Shown piece by piece: positions 27,064-36,219 of a stretch of 64,000 bases of DNA; the stretch's first letter is position 1; every line of letters starts with the position of its first letter. Source of the stretch: Caballeronia arationis. Lineage in GTDB: Bacteria > Pseudomonadota > Gammaproteobacteria > Burkholderiales > Burkholderiaceae. The notes under the pieces were generated by a model. That model was not told where the DNA came from. It did no database searches and saw only the letters and a list, made by a program, of their open reading frames with translations. Where the stretch lies: the NCBI RefSeq assembly GCF_001544975.2, contig NZ_FCOG02000003.1, forward strand, positions 1-64,000. The letters run 5' to 3'. The position numbers and the translations under genes are program-made.

Positions 27064-27610
27064 TGGATACTTCGGTGCATTGGACGCGACATTGAAAACA
27101 CGATTCGCGGCATCGAGAGGCGGGGCTTCCGGCGACAGCGGAACTATTTTCCGATTTCGATGTCTTACTTGATCTTGCGCGAGCGCGGCACCACATGCGT
27201 GGCAGGATCTCACCGGCAGCAGCGACCACCCAGCATGTCAGCGCGAAATTCCAGAAACAGGCGCTGAATGTCATCGCCCCGGCAATGTCGGCAGCATTTT
27301 CCCGGCATTCGCCTTCAAGTTTTGGCCCGGGTTCGGGCCACAGTTGAGTTTCAGCGACGTCGGCGGTTCGTGACCGTCACGTTCTTCATCACGAAAAGCC
27401 CATGAAGCGACCGCGCCGCCGAAGCGCTGCGTTTCGTTTTTTGCTCGCTTGGCACACGAGCCGCGCCTGGCCGTTTAGGCCGCTGAGCCGTCTTTGAGCC
27501 GCTTGTGGCTGTTCGCAGCCGCTTGCCGAGCCTCGATGGCTCGCGTCCGCGGCATCATGGCCGCTCACATGTGCGTTCCGGGGGCGAGCGCAACACAGGA
27601 CAAAGGAAAC
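27064..27610. other. Intergenic region without recognised gene
   Basis: There are 547 bases between corA and the small gene at 27611. The stretch 27475-27545 repeats GCCGCTT/GAGCCG-type words several times and could fold. No coding frame with a ribosome binding site, and no terminator with a U tract, was found. Confidence 0.45.
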
Positions 27611-27901
27611 ATGAAAGACACGATCAAGACGTATAAGGGATACGAGATCCATCCGCTGATCTACCCGCGCGGCGCGCGTGACGGCGTCGCGGTTCGCGCT
27701 GCGGATGCGGGCTACGAGGCGTCGGTGCGAATCCGCCGCGCGGTGCCCGAAGGCGAGGAAGCCGCCGGCGACAGCCGCGTGTTTCGCGTAACCCAGCCCC
27801 AAGCGTTCGAAAACGGCGGTCAGGCGCGCCGCGCATGCCTCACGCATGCGGAAAAGCTGATTGACGGAGAAATCGACGGCCAGACGGTCGCGGATCTCTG
27901 A
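27611..27901 (+). CDS. Small soluble hypothetical protein
   Basis: A 96-residue protein beginning MKDTIKTYKGYEIHPLIYPR and ending DGEIDGQTVADL, with no signal peptide or membrane segment. It looks like a compact alpha/beta protein. AAAGGAAAC immediately before the ATG is a good ribosome binding site and fixes the start at 27611, though the frame is open upstream. Homologues of this opening exist in Burkholderia from memory, without known function. A short GC hairpin (GCGGG/CCCGC near 27926) may end its transcript before infA. Confidence 0.75.
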   Translation: MKDTIKTYKGYEIHPLIYPRGARDGVAVRAADAGYEASVRIRRAVPEGEEAAGDSRVFRVTQPQAFENGGQARRACLTHAEKLIDGEIDGQTVADL

Positions 27902-27985
27902 GACGCGCATTGATACCGTGTGATGCGGGAGCGTAAAGCCCGCGCGTCACCTACAATCTCATTATTGTTCAGACAGGAGCTTCAT

Positions 27986-28252
27986 ATGGCGAAAGAAGAA
28001 CTCATCGAGTTGGACGGCATTGTCGACGAAGTGCTTCCCGATAGCCGCTACCGCGTTACGCTAGATAACGGCGTCGTGGTCGGTGCTTACGCGTCGGGCC
28101 GCATGCGCAAGAATCACATTCGCATTCTCGCGGGCGACCGCGTGACGCTGGAATTGTCGGTGTACGACCTGACCAAGGGCCGTATCAACTTCCGGCACAA
28201 GGACGAGCGCGCCGGCGGCGGCGGACCCCGTCCCCAGATGCGTCGCCGCTGA
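27986..28252 (+). CDS. infA: Translation initiation factor IF-1
   Basis: An 88-residue IF-1 with one S1-type OB fold. The core ([18 protein letters not shown] and [19 protein letters not shown]) is canonical. The tail ([17 protein letters not shown]) is longer than the 72-residue housekeeping form. Burkholderia genomes usually carry a short infA in the ribosomal operon and a second longer copy like this one, so it is probably the second copy. CAGGAG precedes ATG 27986; a TACAAT (27952-27957) could be its -10. Confidence 0.95.
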   Translation: MAKEELIELDGIVDEVLPDSRYRVTLDNGVVVGAYASGRMRKNHIRILAGDRVTLELSVYDLTKGRINFRHKDERAGGGGPRPQMRRR

Positions 28253-28381
28253 TGCATCGGCCTGCGTCCGGCAATTTCGCGGACAAACGCCAGGAAGAGC
28301 ACGGTTCGACGTCGCCCGGCATTGCCGCCGGCAGTGCGCGCGCGTCGAAGCCGCCCTCTCCCGTTCCACTTCCCTCAAGCC

Positions 28382-29272
28382 CTATCCCGCGACCTCGGCG
28401 CGCGCAGCCAGCAGCGCATCGATCGCGATGGCAAATCCCTCTTCGTCGTTGCTCGCCGACACCAGGCACGAACGCGCCTGCACGGCTTCCGACGACTGCC
28501 CCATCGAAATCGCGAGCCCCGCTGCATCGAACATCGGGACGTCGTTCGCCATGTCGCCGAGTACGGCCACGCGGCCGAGCGGCACGCCCGCATGCCGCGA
28601 CAGTTCGCACGCCGCTTCGCCCTTGTTGGCGAGCACGTGCGTGACGTCGAGGTAATAGCTCTGCGAACGCGCGGCGATCGCGCGGCCGTGCAGCGCGGTC
28701 TGCAATTCGCTTTCCACGCGCGCGAGGAGCGCACCGTCCGCGCTCGAACCGACGATCTTATCGACGGCTGCGAGATCCAGTTCGTCGAAGCTTTGCACCA
28801 GTACGCCGTCGTACCCGACCGTGCGCCGCTCGAGCGGCACGTACGCGCCTCCGGGGTTCGTCAGATACCACGCGTCGCCGATGAACACCCACGCGTCGAT
28901 ACCGTCGTGCCCGAAACGCGCGAGCACGGTATCGACCGCCTCGCGCGTCAGCTTGTGCGCGCCCAGCACTTCCCACGTGCCCGGCGCCACGATATTGCCG
29001 CCGTTGTACGACGCGAACGGCAGGTTCACGTCGAGCGCCTCGACGATCTTTCGCATGCCCGCGCCCGGCCGGCTGCTCGCGACCGTGAACTTGACGCCCG
29101 CCGCCTGCAGGCGCCGAACCGCGTCGACGGCCGCGGCGCTGAGCGTCTTGTCGGTATGTAGCAGCGTGCCGTCGCAATCGGTGATCACGAGGTCGATTTG
29201 CGCGAGCGCGTCGAACGCGGCCTGGCCGTCGCCGATCACCGCGCGCAGTCCGTATTTGCGATGAGCCGTCAT
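28382..29272 (-). CDS. HAD-family (Cof-type) hydrolase
   Basis: A 296-residue haloacid dehalogenase-type phosphatase. The nucleophile and acid are D32 and D34 in TDCDGTLL. The second motif is SSR, and the metal-binding end motif is GDMANDVPMF. The cap domain (about residues 95-210) places it in the Cof/type IIB group, which dephosphorylates sugar phosphates. Its ATG overlaps the stop of the upstream glucokinase-like gene (ATGA at 29269-29272), so translation is coupled. It is third in zwf-ppgK-HAD; a role in trimming phosphosugars in that pathway is inferred. Confidence 0.92.
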   Translation of the reverse strand: MTAHRKYGLRAVIGDGQAAFDALAQIDLVITDCDGTLLHTDKTLSAAAVDAVRRLQAAGVKFTVASSRPGAGMRKIVEALDVNLPFASYNGGNIVAPGTWEVLGAHKLTREAVDTVLARFGHDGIDAWVFIGDAWYLTNPGGAYVPLERRTVGYDGVLVQSFDELDLAAVDKIVGSSADGALLARVESELQTALHGRAIAARSQSYYLDVTHVLANKGEAACELSRHAGVPLGRVAVLGDMANDVPMFDAAGLAISMGQSSEAVQARSCLVSASNDEEGFAIAIDALLAARAEVAG

Positions 29273-30057
29273 TCGAACGCTCCTGTGCGCTGATTGGCGG
29301 CGGGCAATTGACGCGACTCGCGCACGGAGCGCGGATGCCAGAGCCTCGCGCCGCCCTCGATGCCCGCCGCGTTCGACACCACCGCCACGTTCGCCGGCAG
29401 GTCGAACTTGAGATGCGCGGCATTGCCGCCGCCGATCCACATCTTGTCGTAGTTCACGAGCGACGCCAGCACGCCGATGATCTTCTCGACGCGCCTGTTC
29501 CAGCGCTTGCCGCCCACCTTCTCGCGCGCCGCGTTGCCGATGTACTCGTCGTAGGTCTTCTTCTTCGCGACCGGATGATGCGCGAGTTCGAGATGCGGCA
29601 TCAGCTCGCCGTCGCGAAAGACCGCCGTGCCCGCGCCAGTGCCGAGCGTCAGCACGAACTCGATGCCGTGCCCTTCGATCGCGGCGAGGCCCTGCATTTC
29701 GGCATCGTTGATCATGCGCACCGGCGGGTTGCCGAGCCGCGCGGCGAGCATGTCGGCGAGCGGAAAGTCGTGCCAGCTCTCGTCGCCGATATTCGGAGCC
29801 GTCAGCACGCGGTTGTTGCGCACGACGCCGGGAAAGCCGATCGAGACGTGCGTCGGCGGCGGTTCGGCGAGCGGCGCGACCAGTTGGGCGAGCGTGTCGA
29901 CGAGTTGCTCGGGCGTGCACGGATGCGGTGTCGCGACGCGCAGGCGCTCGCTCTCCATGTGGCCGTCCGCGCCGATGATCGCCGCCTTCAGGCCCGTTCC
30001 GCCGACGTCGATCGCGAGGATCCGCTCGGGCTTGCCTTGTTTTTTTCCAGTTGCCAC
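29269..30057 (-). CDS. ppgK: ROK-family polyphosphate glucokinase-like kinase
   Basis: A 262-residue sugar kinase. The phosphate loop ILAIDVGGTGLKAA starts near residue 13, and the second motif TLGTGAGTAVF and IGGGNAAHLKF complete the ASKHA fold. Opening and length resemble polyphosphate--glucose phosphotransferase rather than classical Glk. The zinc-binding CxCGxxGCxE motif of repressor-type ROK proteins is absent and there is no HTH. The start is GTG 30057, with AAGGAG 9 bases before it. It sits 13 bases after zwf, so glucose phosphorylation and oxidation are co-expressed. Use of polyphosphate is inferred from family. Confidence 0.85.
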   Translation of the reverse strand: MATGKKQGKPERILAIDVGGTGLKAAIIGADGHMESERLRVATPHPCTPEQLVDTLAQLVAPLAEPPPTHVSIGFPGVVRNNRVLTAPNIGDESWHDFPLADMLAARLGNPPVRMINDAEMQGLAAIEGHGIEFVLTLGTGAGTAVFRDGELMPHLELAHHPVAKKKTYDEYIGNAAREKVGGKRWNRRVEKIIGVLASLVNYDKMWIGGGNAAHLKFDLPANVAVVSNAAGIEGGARLWHPRSVRESRQLPAANQRTGAFE

Positions 30058-30070
30058 GTGTTGGGTCTCC

Positions 30071-31630
30071 TTAGTCTTCTTTCTTGCGGGTATCGACGAG
30101 CGGCCGCCAGGCGCGGCCGTCGGCGGCGAGCAGTGCGTCGGCTTCGGCCGGGCCGCTGCTGCCCGCCGCATAACCGTGCACCGGCAACGGACCGTCTTTC
30201 GGATGCAACACCGGATCGGCGGCGGCCCAGGCCGTTTCGATGCTGTCGGCACGCTGGAAAAGCGTCTCGTCGCCGAGCATGCAGTCATAGAGCAGCGTTT
30301 CATAGCCGACGTTCGCGCGCTCGGCGAAAAAGTCGCCGTAATTGAACGACGACTGCACCGCGCCGATCTGCATCACCGGCCCCGGCACCTTCACGTTGAA
30401 ATCGAAGCTCGTGCCGTGCGCCGGGTCGATGCGCAGCGTGAGCACGTTGGGCGTCAGGCGATCGACGGACGTATCGCGAAACAGGCGGAACGGCACGGTC
30501 TTCAACTGCACCGACAGTTCCGTGCGGCGCGCCGCGAGCCGCTTGCCCGTGCGCAGGTAGAACGGCACGCCGGCCCAGCGCCAGTTGTCGATGAAGACGC
30601 GCGCCGCCGCATACGTCTCCGTGCGGCTGTCGGGCGCGACGTCGGGTTCTTCCTTGTAGCCCGGGCCCGCCGGCCCCTTCTCGTACTGCCCGAAGACGAC
30701 ATCCTGCGCGGTGAGCGGCTTCATGGCGTCGAAGACTTCGGCCTTTTTGTCGCGCACGGTTTCGGCGTCGAACGAATTGGGCGGCTCCATCGCGATCATG
30801 CCGAGCAGCTGGAACAGATGGTTCGGCACCATGTCGCGAAACGCGCCCGTCTGCTCGTAGAAGCGCCCGCGCCCTTCCACGCCGATCGTCTCGGCGGCCG
30901 TGATCTGTACGTGATCGATGTATTCGCGCCGCCACATCGGCTCGAAGAGCGCGTTCGCGAAGCGCACGGCGAGAATGCTCTGCACCGTGTCCTTGCCGAG
31001 AAAGTGATCGATGCGATAGACCTGCTGTTCGTTCGCGTAACTCAGGATGTGCGCGTTGAGGGCTTTCGCCGAGGCGAGATCGGTGCCGAACGGCTTCTCG
31101 ATCACGAGCCGACTGAAGTTGCCGCCCTCTTCCTTCAGCAGCCCGGCGCGCCCGAGATGCTCGACGATCGGGTTGAAGAAGCGCGCCGTCACGGCGAGAT
31201 AGAACACGACGTTGCCGGTCTTCATCGTCGAGAGGAGCTGCTTCAGGCCGTTGAAGGTATCGTCGGATTCGAACTCGCCCGCGAAGTACTGCGTGCGCTC
31301 CACAACCCAGTTCCACGCCTTTTCGTTCAGTTGCGACGTGTGGAAGGTGCTCGCCCGGTCGGCGGCGAACTTGCGCAGCGACTGCGTCAGCTCGTCGCGA
31401 AAGTCGCTGGTCTCGCGCTGACCATGATTCACGCCGACGATCTGCATGCCATCGTCGAGCAATCCGTCCGACGAAAGGTTGTACAGCGCCGGCATCAGCA
31501 GGCGTTTCGTCAGGTCGCCGCCCGCGCCGAAGATGACGAGCGCGCAGGGCGGCGCCGGATGCTTGCCGGCGAGCGGCGCGGCCTGGGCGGCATCGGCGTT
31601 CGTGGCGGGTTGGTCGTGTTCGGTGGGCAT
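30071..31630 (-). CDS. zwf: Glucose-6-phosphate 1-dehydrogenase
   Basis: A 519-residue NAD(P)-dependent dehydrogenase making 6-phosphogluconolactone, the entry to the Entner-Doudoroff and pentose phosphate routes. The nucleotide motif GAGGDLTKRLLMPALY lies near residue 35, and the active site RIDHFLGK near residue 205. An N-terminal extension of about 28 residues is unusual but modest. ATG 31630 was chosen over upstream codons; its ribosome binding site is weak. It heads zwf-ppgK-HAD and is divergent from nat over 214 bases that include an AT-rich TTTTGTAATTTTTAACC block. Confidence 0.96.
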   Translation of the reverse strand: MPTEHDQPATNADAAQAAPLAGKHPAPPCALVIFGAGGDLTKRLLMPALYNLSSDGLLDDGMQIVGVNHGQRETSDFRDELTQSLRKFAADRASTFHTSQLNEKAWNWVVERTQYFAGEFESDDTFNGLKQLLSTMKTGNVVFYLAVTARFFNPIVEHLGRAGLLKEEGGNFSRLVIEKPFGTDLASAKALNAHILSYANEQQVYRIDHFLGKDTVQSILAVRFANALFEPMWRREYIDHVQITAAETIGVEGRGRFYEQTGAFRDMVPNHLFQLLGMIAMEPPNSFDAETVRDKKAEVFDAMKPLTAQDVVFGQYEKGPAGPGYKEEPDVAPDSRTETYAAARVFIDNWRWAGVPFYLRTGKRLAARRTELSVQLKTVPFRLFRDTSVDRLTPNVLTLRIDPAHGTSFDFNVKVPGPVMQIGAVQSSFNYGDFFAERANVGYETLLYDCMLGDETLFQRADSIETAWAAADPVLHPKDGPLPVHGYAAGSSGPAEADALLAADGRAWRPLVDTRKKED

Positions 31631-31844
31631 GGTCCGTCCGTAAGTGAGTGAAGCGATGTGCGGGACTTGAATCTGGAAAGACCTCTCTGCCTGCGGCACA
31701 GTTCAAAACGTCGGCATCGCGCGTCGAAAACGCGTGACATCGTAGGTATTTTGTAATTTTTAACCTTTCGTGTCGTAAAATATGCGCCATTCCGGCGGCG
31801 GACGGTCGCGCCTCGGCACGCTTTCACGGACAAGACTTCGAATA

Positions 31845-32669
31845 ATGAACGCACCTAACACTTCGATCGACCTCGACGCGTATTTCGAGCGAATCGGTTT
31901 CGACGGTCCGCGCGAGGCCTCGCTCGACACGCTCGCGGCGCTTCACCGGCTGCATCCGCAAACGATTCCCTTCGAAAATCTCGACCCACTGCTCGGGCGC
32001 CCCGTGCGGCTCGACTTGCAATCGATTCAGCAGAAGCTCGTCGGCGCGCGGCGCGGCGGCTACTGCTTCGAGCACAACCTGCTGTTTCGCGGCGCGCTCG
32101 ACGCGCTCGGCTTTACAACCCGCAGTTTCGCTGCGCGCGTCGTGTGGGGCCGCACCGATCCGCAAGTGCCGGCGCGCACGCACATGCTACTGCTGGTCGA
32201 TCTGGAAGGCGTCACTTATCTGGCCGACGTCGGCTTCGGCGGCGTGACGCTCACCGCGCCGCTCGTCCTCGAAACCGGGCGCGAGCAGGCGACGCCCCAC
32301 GAGCCCTTCCGTATCGACGCCATCGACGCGCACAACTACCTGCTGCAGGTGAAGCTGGACGACGCGTGGGCGCCGGTCTACCGCTTCGACCTCGAACCGC
32401 AGTTCGACATCGACTACGAAATCGCGAACCACTTCGTTTCGACGCATCCGCAGTCGATCTTCGTGAGCAACCTGCTGGTGGCGCGCGTCGCGGCGGATTC
32501 GCGCTACGCGATGTTCAACCGGCGGCTGAGTGTGTACGGCGCCAATCCGTCGCAGCGCGAACTGACGACGGTGGACGCATTGCGCGACGTGCTGCAACAC
32601 GAAATCGGCATTCGTCTGCCGGATGACGCGAACTCCGGTCTCGACGCGATGCTCGCACGCCTGCCCTGA
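31845..32669 (+). CDS. Arylamine N-acetyltransferase
   Basis: A 274-residue NAT-family enzyme transferring acetyl or another acyl group from CoA to arylamines or hydrazines. The cysteine protease-like triad is complete: C74 in RGGYCFE, H113 in ARTHMLL and D128 in LADVGFGG. Length matches bacterial NATs. The ATG at 31845 lies 15 bases after ACGGACAAG, a weak ribosome binding site. It is 10 bases upstream of a penicillin-binding protein gene and may share its transcript; no functional link is obvious. Confidence 0.95.
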   Translation: MNAPNTSIDLDAYFERIGFDGPREASLDTLAALHRLHPQTIPFENLDPLLGRPVRLDLQSIQQKLVGARRGGYCFEHNLLFRGALDALGFTTRSFAARVVWGRTDPQVPARTHMLLLVDLEGVTYLADVGFGGVTLTAPLVLETGREQATPHEPFRIDAIDAHNYLLQVKLDDAWAPVYRFDLEPQFDIDYEIANHFVSTHPQSIFVSNLLVARVAADSRYAMFNRRLSVYGANPSQRELTTVDALRDVLQHEIGIRLPDDANSGLDAMLARLP

Positions 32670-32679
32670 CCGATCGCCC

Positions 32680-34386
32680 ATGTTCAACAAGAAGAAAACG
32701 CCCGGCCGGGTCGCCTACCAGACGCCGCACCCAAATCCGATGCTGGCGAGCCGCCTGCCGAAGTGGCGCTCGACGCTCGTCCTCCTGTGCGTTTCCGGCG
32801 CGTTCGCCGCGCTCGCCGGCCGCGCGCTGTGGGTGCAGGTGCTCAACCAGGACTTCTACATCAACGAAGGCCAGAAGCGTTATCAGCGCACGCTCGAACT
32901 GGAGGCGACGCGCGGCCGGATCGTCGACCGCAACGGCGCGATGCTCGCCGTGAGCCTCGCCACCTACGAAATCTGGGCGACGCCGAAGCTCTTCGACGCC
33001 GGACGCGCTCGCGACGTCGCGCGCCTGATCGACATGCCGGAGAAGGAATTGCTGCGGCGCCTCAACGCGAGCCGCTCGTTCGTGCTGCTCAGGCGCCAGG
33101 TCGACGCGGATACGGCGGCGCGGATTGCCGAGACGGGCCGCGCGGGCGTCACGCTCGTGCCGGACACGAAGCGCTTCTATCCGGAAGGCGAGTCGGCGGC
33201 GCACATCGTCGGCTTCACGAACAGCGAGGACAGCGGCCAGGAAGGCATCGAACTCGCCGCCAACGCGCGGCTGACGGGCGAACAGGGCCAGCGCGAGGTG
33301 ATCCGCGACCGGCTCGGCCGCGTAATCTCAGAAATCGGCGAGACCGCGCCACCGCAGAACGGCGAGACGATTCACCTGACGATCGACCGTCGCATCCAGC
33401 AGCTCGCGCACACGCAACTGAAGGCGGCGATCACGAAGCACCAGGCGCGCGCGGGCAGCGTCGTCGTGCTCGATGCGCGCAACGGCGAAATCCTCGCGCT
33501 CGCGAACTATCCGACCTTCGATCCGAACGACCGCGCCCGGCTGACCGGCGAGCAGTTGCGCAACCGCGCACTCACCGACACCTTCGAGCCCGGCTCGACG
33601 ATCAAGCCGCTCGTCGCGGCGCTCTCGATCGATCTCGGCGTCGCACGGCCCGACACGCGCATCGATACCTCGCCGGGCACCTTCAAACTCGGGCCGAACG
33701 TGATCCACGACACGTCGAATCACGGCGTCATCACGGTGTCGCAGGCGGTGCAGATGTCGAGCAACATCGCGCTCACCAAGCTCGCGCTCAAGCTCCGGCC
33801 CGAAACGATGTGGCAGAAGTATCGCGAATACGGCATCGGCAGCGCGCCCGAACTGACGTTTCCAGGCGCCGCCACCGGCCGGTTGCGCTCGCACGAGCGC
33901 TGGAAGCCGATCGAGCAGGCGACGATGGCGTACGGCTACGGGCTCTCGCTGTCGCTGTTGCAGATCGCGCAGGTCTACACCGCCTACGCCGGAACCGGCC
34001 ACTTCCATCCGGCGACGCTCGTGCTCGACGAAAAGCGCCCCGCGCCGCTCGCCGTCACGCAGCCGGCGACCGCCGCGGCCATCCGCACCATGCTCGAAAT
34101 GGCGATGGGACCCGAGGGCACCGGGCGCGCGGCGAACGTCGAGGGCTACCGCGTCGGCGGCAAGACGGGCACGGCGCGAAAGCAGGTCGGGCGCGCGTAT
34201 GCGAAGAACAAATACCGCGCGTCATTCGTCGGCATGGCGCCGATGAGCTCGCCGCGCGTGATCGTCGCGGTGATGATCGACGAGCCGTCGACGGGTTCCT
34301 ATTACGGCGGAACGGTGGCGGGGCCGGTGTTTTCGGGGATTGTCGGCGGGACGATGCAACTGCTCGGCGTGCCGCCCGACGCGTGA
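32680..34386 (+). CDS. Class B penicillin-binding protein (FtsI/PBP3-like paralogue)
   Basis: A 568-residue peptidoglycan DD-transpeptidase with one N-terminal transmembrane helix (about residues 31-50), a PBP dimerisation domain and a transpeptidase domain. The catalytic motifs are S306-TIK (SxxK), S360-S-N362 (SxN) and K495-T-G. It lies outside a division (dcw) cluster, so it is probably a second FtsI-like copy specialised for certain conditions. The frame is open 19 codons upstream but ATG 32680 gives the usual MFNKKK-type cytosolic tail. It follows nat by 10 bases. Confidence 0.93.
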   Translation: MFNKKKTPGRVAYQTPHPNPMLASRLPKWRSTLVLLCVSGAFAALAGRALWVQVLNQDFYINEGQKRYQRTLELEATRGRIVDRNGAMLAVSLATYEIWATPKLFDAGRARDVARLIDMPEKELLRRLNASRSFVLLRRQVDADTAARIAETGRAGVTLVPDTKRFYPEGESAAHIVGFTNSEDSGQEGIELAANARLTGEQGQREVIRDRLGRVISEIGETAPPQNGETIHLTIDRRIQQLAHTQLKAAITKHQARAGSVVVLDARNGEILALANYPTFDPNDRARLTGEQLRNRALTDTFEPGSTIKPLVAALSIDLGVARPDTRIDTSPGTFKLGPNVIHDTSNHGVITVSQAVQMSSNIALTKLALKLRPETMWQKYREYGIGSAPELTFPGAATGRLRSHERWKPIEQATMAYGYGLSLSLLQIAQVYTAYAGTGHFHPATLVLDEKRPAPLAVTQPATAAAIRTMLEMAMGPEGTGRAANVEGYRVGGKTGTARKQVGRAYAKNKYRASFVGMAPMSSPRVIVAVMIDEPSTGSYYGGTVAGPVFSGIVGGTMQLLGVPPDA

Positions 34387-34495
34387 TGCGCAACGCGGCG
34401 GGCGCGCGCCTTGCTGCCGTCATTCTGTCGAAACCGTAAGGGCGCCGTGCTCTAATGACGCCTTCAGATCGAGAGAACGAATGCTCAGAGAGACC

Positions 34496-34825
34496 ATGAA
34501 AAAACTCGCAGCGCTGCTCGCGCTTCCCCTGCTTCTCAACGCATGCGGCTACTTTCACAACCCCGACGCAGGCGAGCCGGAAGTCGAGAAAGCCTCGAAC
34601 AGTTCCGTCGAGAGCATCGTGCAGTGCATCACGAAGGAAGCCGACAAGCACGACGCGCCCTACAAGAAGACGCCGATCCCGCAGGGCGTGATGCTCGAAT
34701 TCGGCGACTCGAACGTGATCAAAGTGCGCTTCGACAACGGCGAGACAAGCTATCGCTTCTATCCGGGCCAGCGCCACACGTCGAATCTGTGGATCGAGGG
34801 CGCGGGCAAGAAGTGCGCGCCTTGA
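34496..34825 (+). CDS. Small outer-envelope lipoprotein
   Basis: A 109-residue protein with a lipoprotein signal: MKKLAALLALPLLLNAC, lipobox LLNA-C with lipidated Cys at residue 17. The mature part carries one more pair of cysteines (IVQCIT and KKCAP) that may form a disulfide, and reads as a small beta-rich domain. AGAGAG precedes ATG 34496; another ATG five codons earlier also has GAGAGA upstream, but would weaken the signal peptide. Family not recognised. It is followed closely by a small soluble gene. Confidence 0.85.
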   Translation: MKKLAALLALPLLLNACGYFHNPDAGEPEVEKASNSSVESIVQCITKEADKHDAPYKKTPIPQGVMLEFGDSNVIKVRFDNGETSYRFYPGQRHTSNLWIEGAGKKCAP

Positions 34826-34850
34826 TTGATCCCGGAACGGAAGCCTGACG

Positions 34851-35129
34851 ATGCGCTCCACCAAGGCAATCGCCGCTGTCGAGCGGCTCAAGACCCGCAG
34901 TGGCAATCCGCAATACGCGGCCGTCGGCATGAGCGGCGGCCTGTTCTATCTCGTCGACAAATCGGCCGACGGCGACCAGAAAGTCTGCGCGCCGCTGCCG
35001 ATGGACGAATTCGTCACGTTCGTCAACGCGATCCAGCCCGCGAAGCCGCGCAAGACCAGCAAGCTCGATCTCGCGATGGAAGAGCAGATCAGGCGCAGCG
35101 GCAAGGCGCGCGATCCCGGCGAGGGCTGA
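34851..35129 (+). CDS. Small soluble hypothetical protein
   Basis: A 92-residue protein, MRSTKAIAAVERLKTRSGNP, with a central beta-like stretch (AAVGMSGGLFYLVDKSADG) and a basic C-terminus. No signal peptide is present. GGAAG lies 8 bases before the ATG. It starts 25 bases after the lipoprotein gene, so they probably share a transcript. Third-position G/C is high, supporting a real gene. Family and role unknown. Confidence 0.75.
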   Translation: MRSTKAIAAVERLKTRSGNPQYAAVGMSGGLFYLVDKSADGDQKVCAPLPMDEFVTFVNAIQPAKPRKTSKLDLAMEEQIRRSGKARDPGEG

Positions 35130-35391
35130 ACGCCCGCACCATTTCACTCCGCTTGCCGGCATCCCTGTTCGCCGCGCCACAGCACGAGCCAAACGTGGCG
35201 CTGTTCGGCGCAACAATGTGCGATGCCAGACGGAGCACCTGCCCTCGCCTTGCGTACATTTTTGAAAACGGTCGCATAAACCGAGGGGCCGCCTGAAACG
35301 ACGACGAGCGTTCAGGCGAACGGGGTGCCCGCGCGGCGACGGACGAGTTCATTCGCGTCCGCTGCCGCGTGGCTGAAACGGTGACGAGTAA

Positions 35392-35700
35392 ATGAAAAAG
35401 AAGAAATCCGAGACCACGGGCAGCCTGCTGCCCTCGGCCATGGCCGATGTTGAACTTCAGCATATCGAACGCGCGCTCGCTCAGCTTCGGACGATGAGCA
35501 CGCAGTCCTCCGGAACACTGAACGTCGAATACTGGCGCGAGCGGCTCAATGCCGTCGGCACGCAGTACGCGCTCGTGCCGGCGCAGAAGCGACGCATCGA
35601 GGCATTGCGGGGCGCGCTCGACGCGGTCGGCAAAGGACCACGCGACTCCACGCCGGGTCGCAGGAGAACGACCAATAGGCTTTGGGCGAAAGCGGCCTAA
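35392..35700 (+). CDS. Small basic hypothetical protein
   Basis: A 102-residue protein starting MKKKKSETTGSLLPSAMADV with a helical middle (ELQHIERALAQLRTMS; IEALRGALDAVGKG) and an Arg-rich end. It has no signal or membrane segment. The upstream ribosome binding site is weak (GACGAG). The stop codon lies inside the loop edge of a 13-bp hairpin at 35684-35715. Function unknown. The 262 bases before it (35130-35391) hold no recognised feature. Confidence 0.6.
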   Translation: MKKKKSETTGSLLPSAMADVELQHIERALAQLRTMSTQSSGTLNVEYWRERLNAVGTQYALVPAQKRRIEALRGALDAVGKGPRDSTPGRRRTTNRLWAKAA

Positions 35701-35715
35701 CCGCCGCTTTCGCCC
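35684..35715 (+). terminator. Strong hairpin spanning a stop codon
   Basis: GGGCGAAAGCGGC (35684-35696) and GCCGCTTTCGCCC (35703-35715) pair perfectly over 13 bases with loop CTAACC, which contains the TAA stop of the preceding gene. Only CTTCG follows instead of a U tract, so it may stall or protect RNA as well as terminate. Confidence 0.6.
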
Positions 35716-35881
35716 CTTCGCGCTGCGGCGCGAGCCACGAGCGTCGTCGCGGAGCGACGACGCGCAAGTTTTCCTGTAAGTGTTCCAGTCGATGCAGGAT
35801 GCAAGGCGGAGCCGCTTCGCGCGACGCCGTCAGGCATTCTTCCTGCTCCTTTCAAAGACCTTGAGTCTTTCTGGAGCGCGC

Positions 35882-36196
35882 ATGTCCCGTTTCGATTCCA
35901 CTTCCCTGCGCCGCATCGCCGCGGCCGCGTTCGCATGCTCGATCGCCGTGTACAGCACGTACGGCTTCGCGCAGATCACGAGCGGCAGCGGCTCCGAGCA
36001 GCAGGAGAATCGCGCGTCCGCGATGGGCACGCAGCCGGCCGCCGCCAATTCGGCCGTTCACGAATCGCAGGCGCCCCAGTCGAAGGACGCCGCCGGCAAG
36101 AACCGCGGCGCGACCGCCGGCAAAGACCACAAGACCGAAGGCGCCGGCGGCTTCAACAACGGCCTTTATGGCACGGGCGCCGGCAGCAACAAATAA
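35882..36196 (+). CDS. Small exported hypothetical protein
   Basis: A 104-residue protein with a signal peptide (residues 1-30, AAAAFACSIAVYSTYGFAQ, cleavage after FAQ). The mature part is low-complexity, rich in Ala, Gly, Ser, Gln and Lys, and ends GGFNNGLYGTGAGSNK. It is likely an unstructured periplasmic or surface protein. GGAG 6 bases before ATG 35882 sets the start. It is convergent with the formate/nitrite-family gene. Family not recognised. Confidence 0.75.
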   Translation: MSRFDSTSLRRIAAAAFACSIAVYSTYGFAQITSGSGSEQQENRASAMGTQPAAANSAVHESQAPQSKDAAGKNRGATAGKDHKTEGAGGFNNGLYGTGAGSNK

Positions 36197-36219
36197 CGCC
36201 ACCGCGCCGCCCTAACGCA

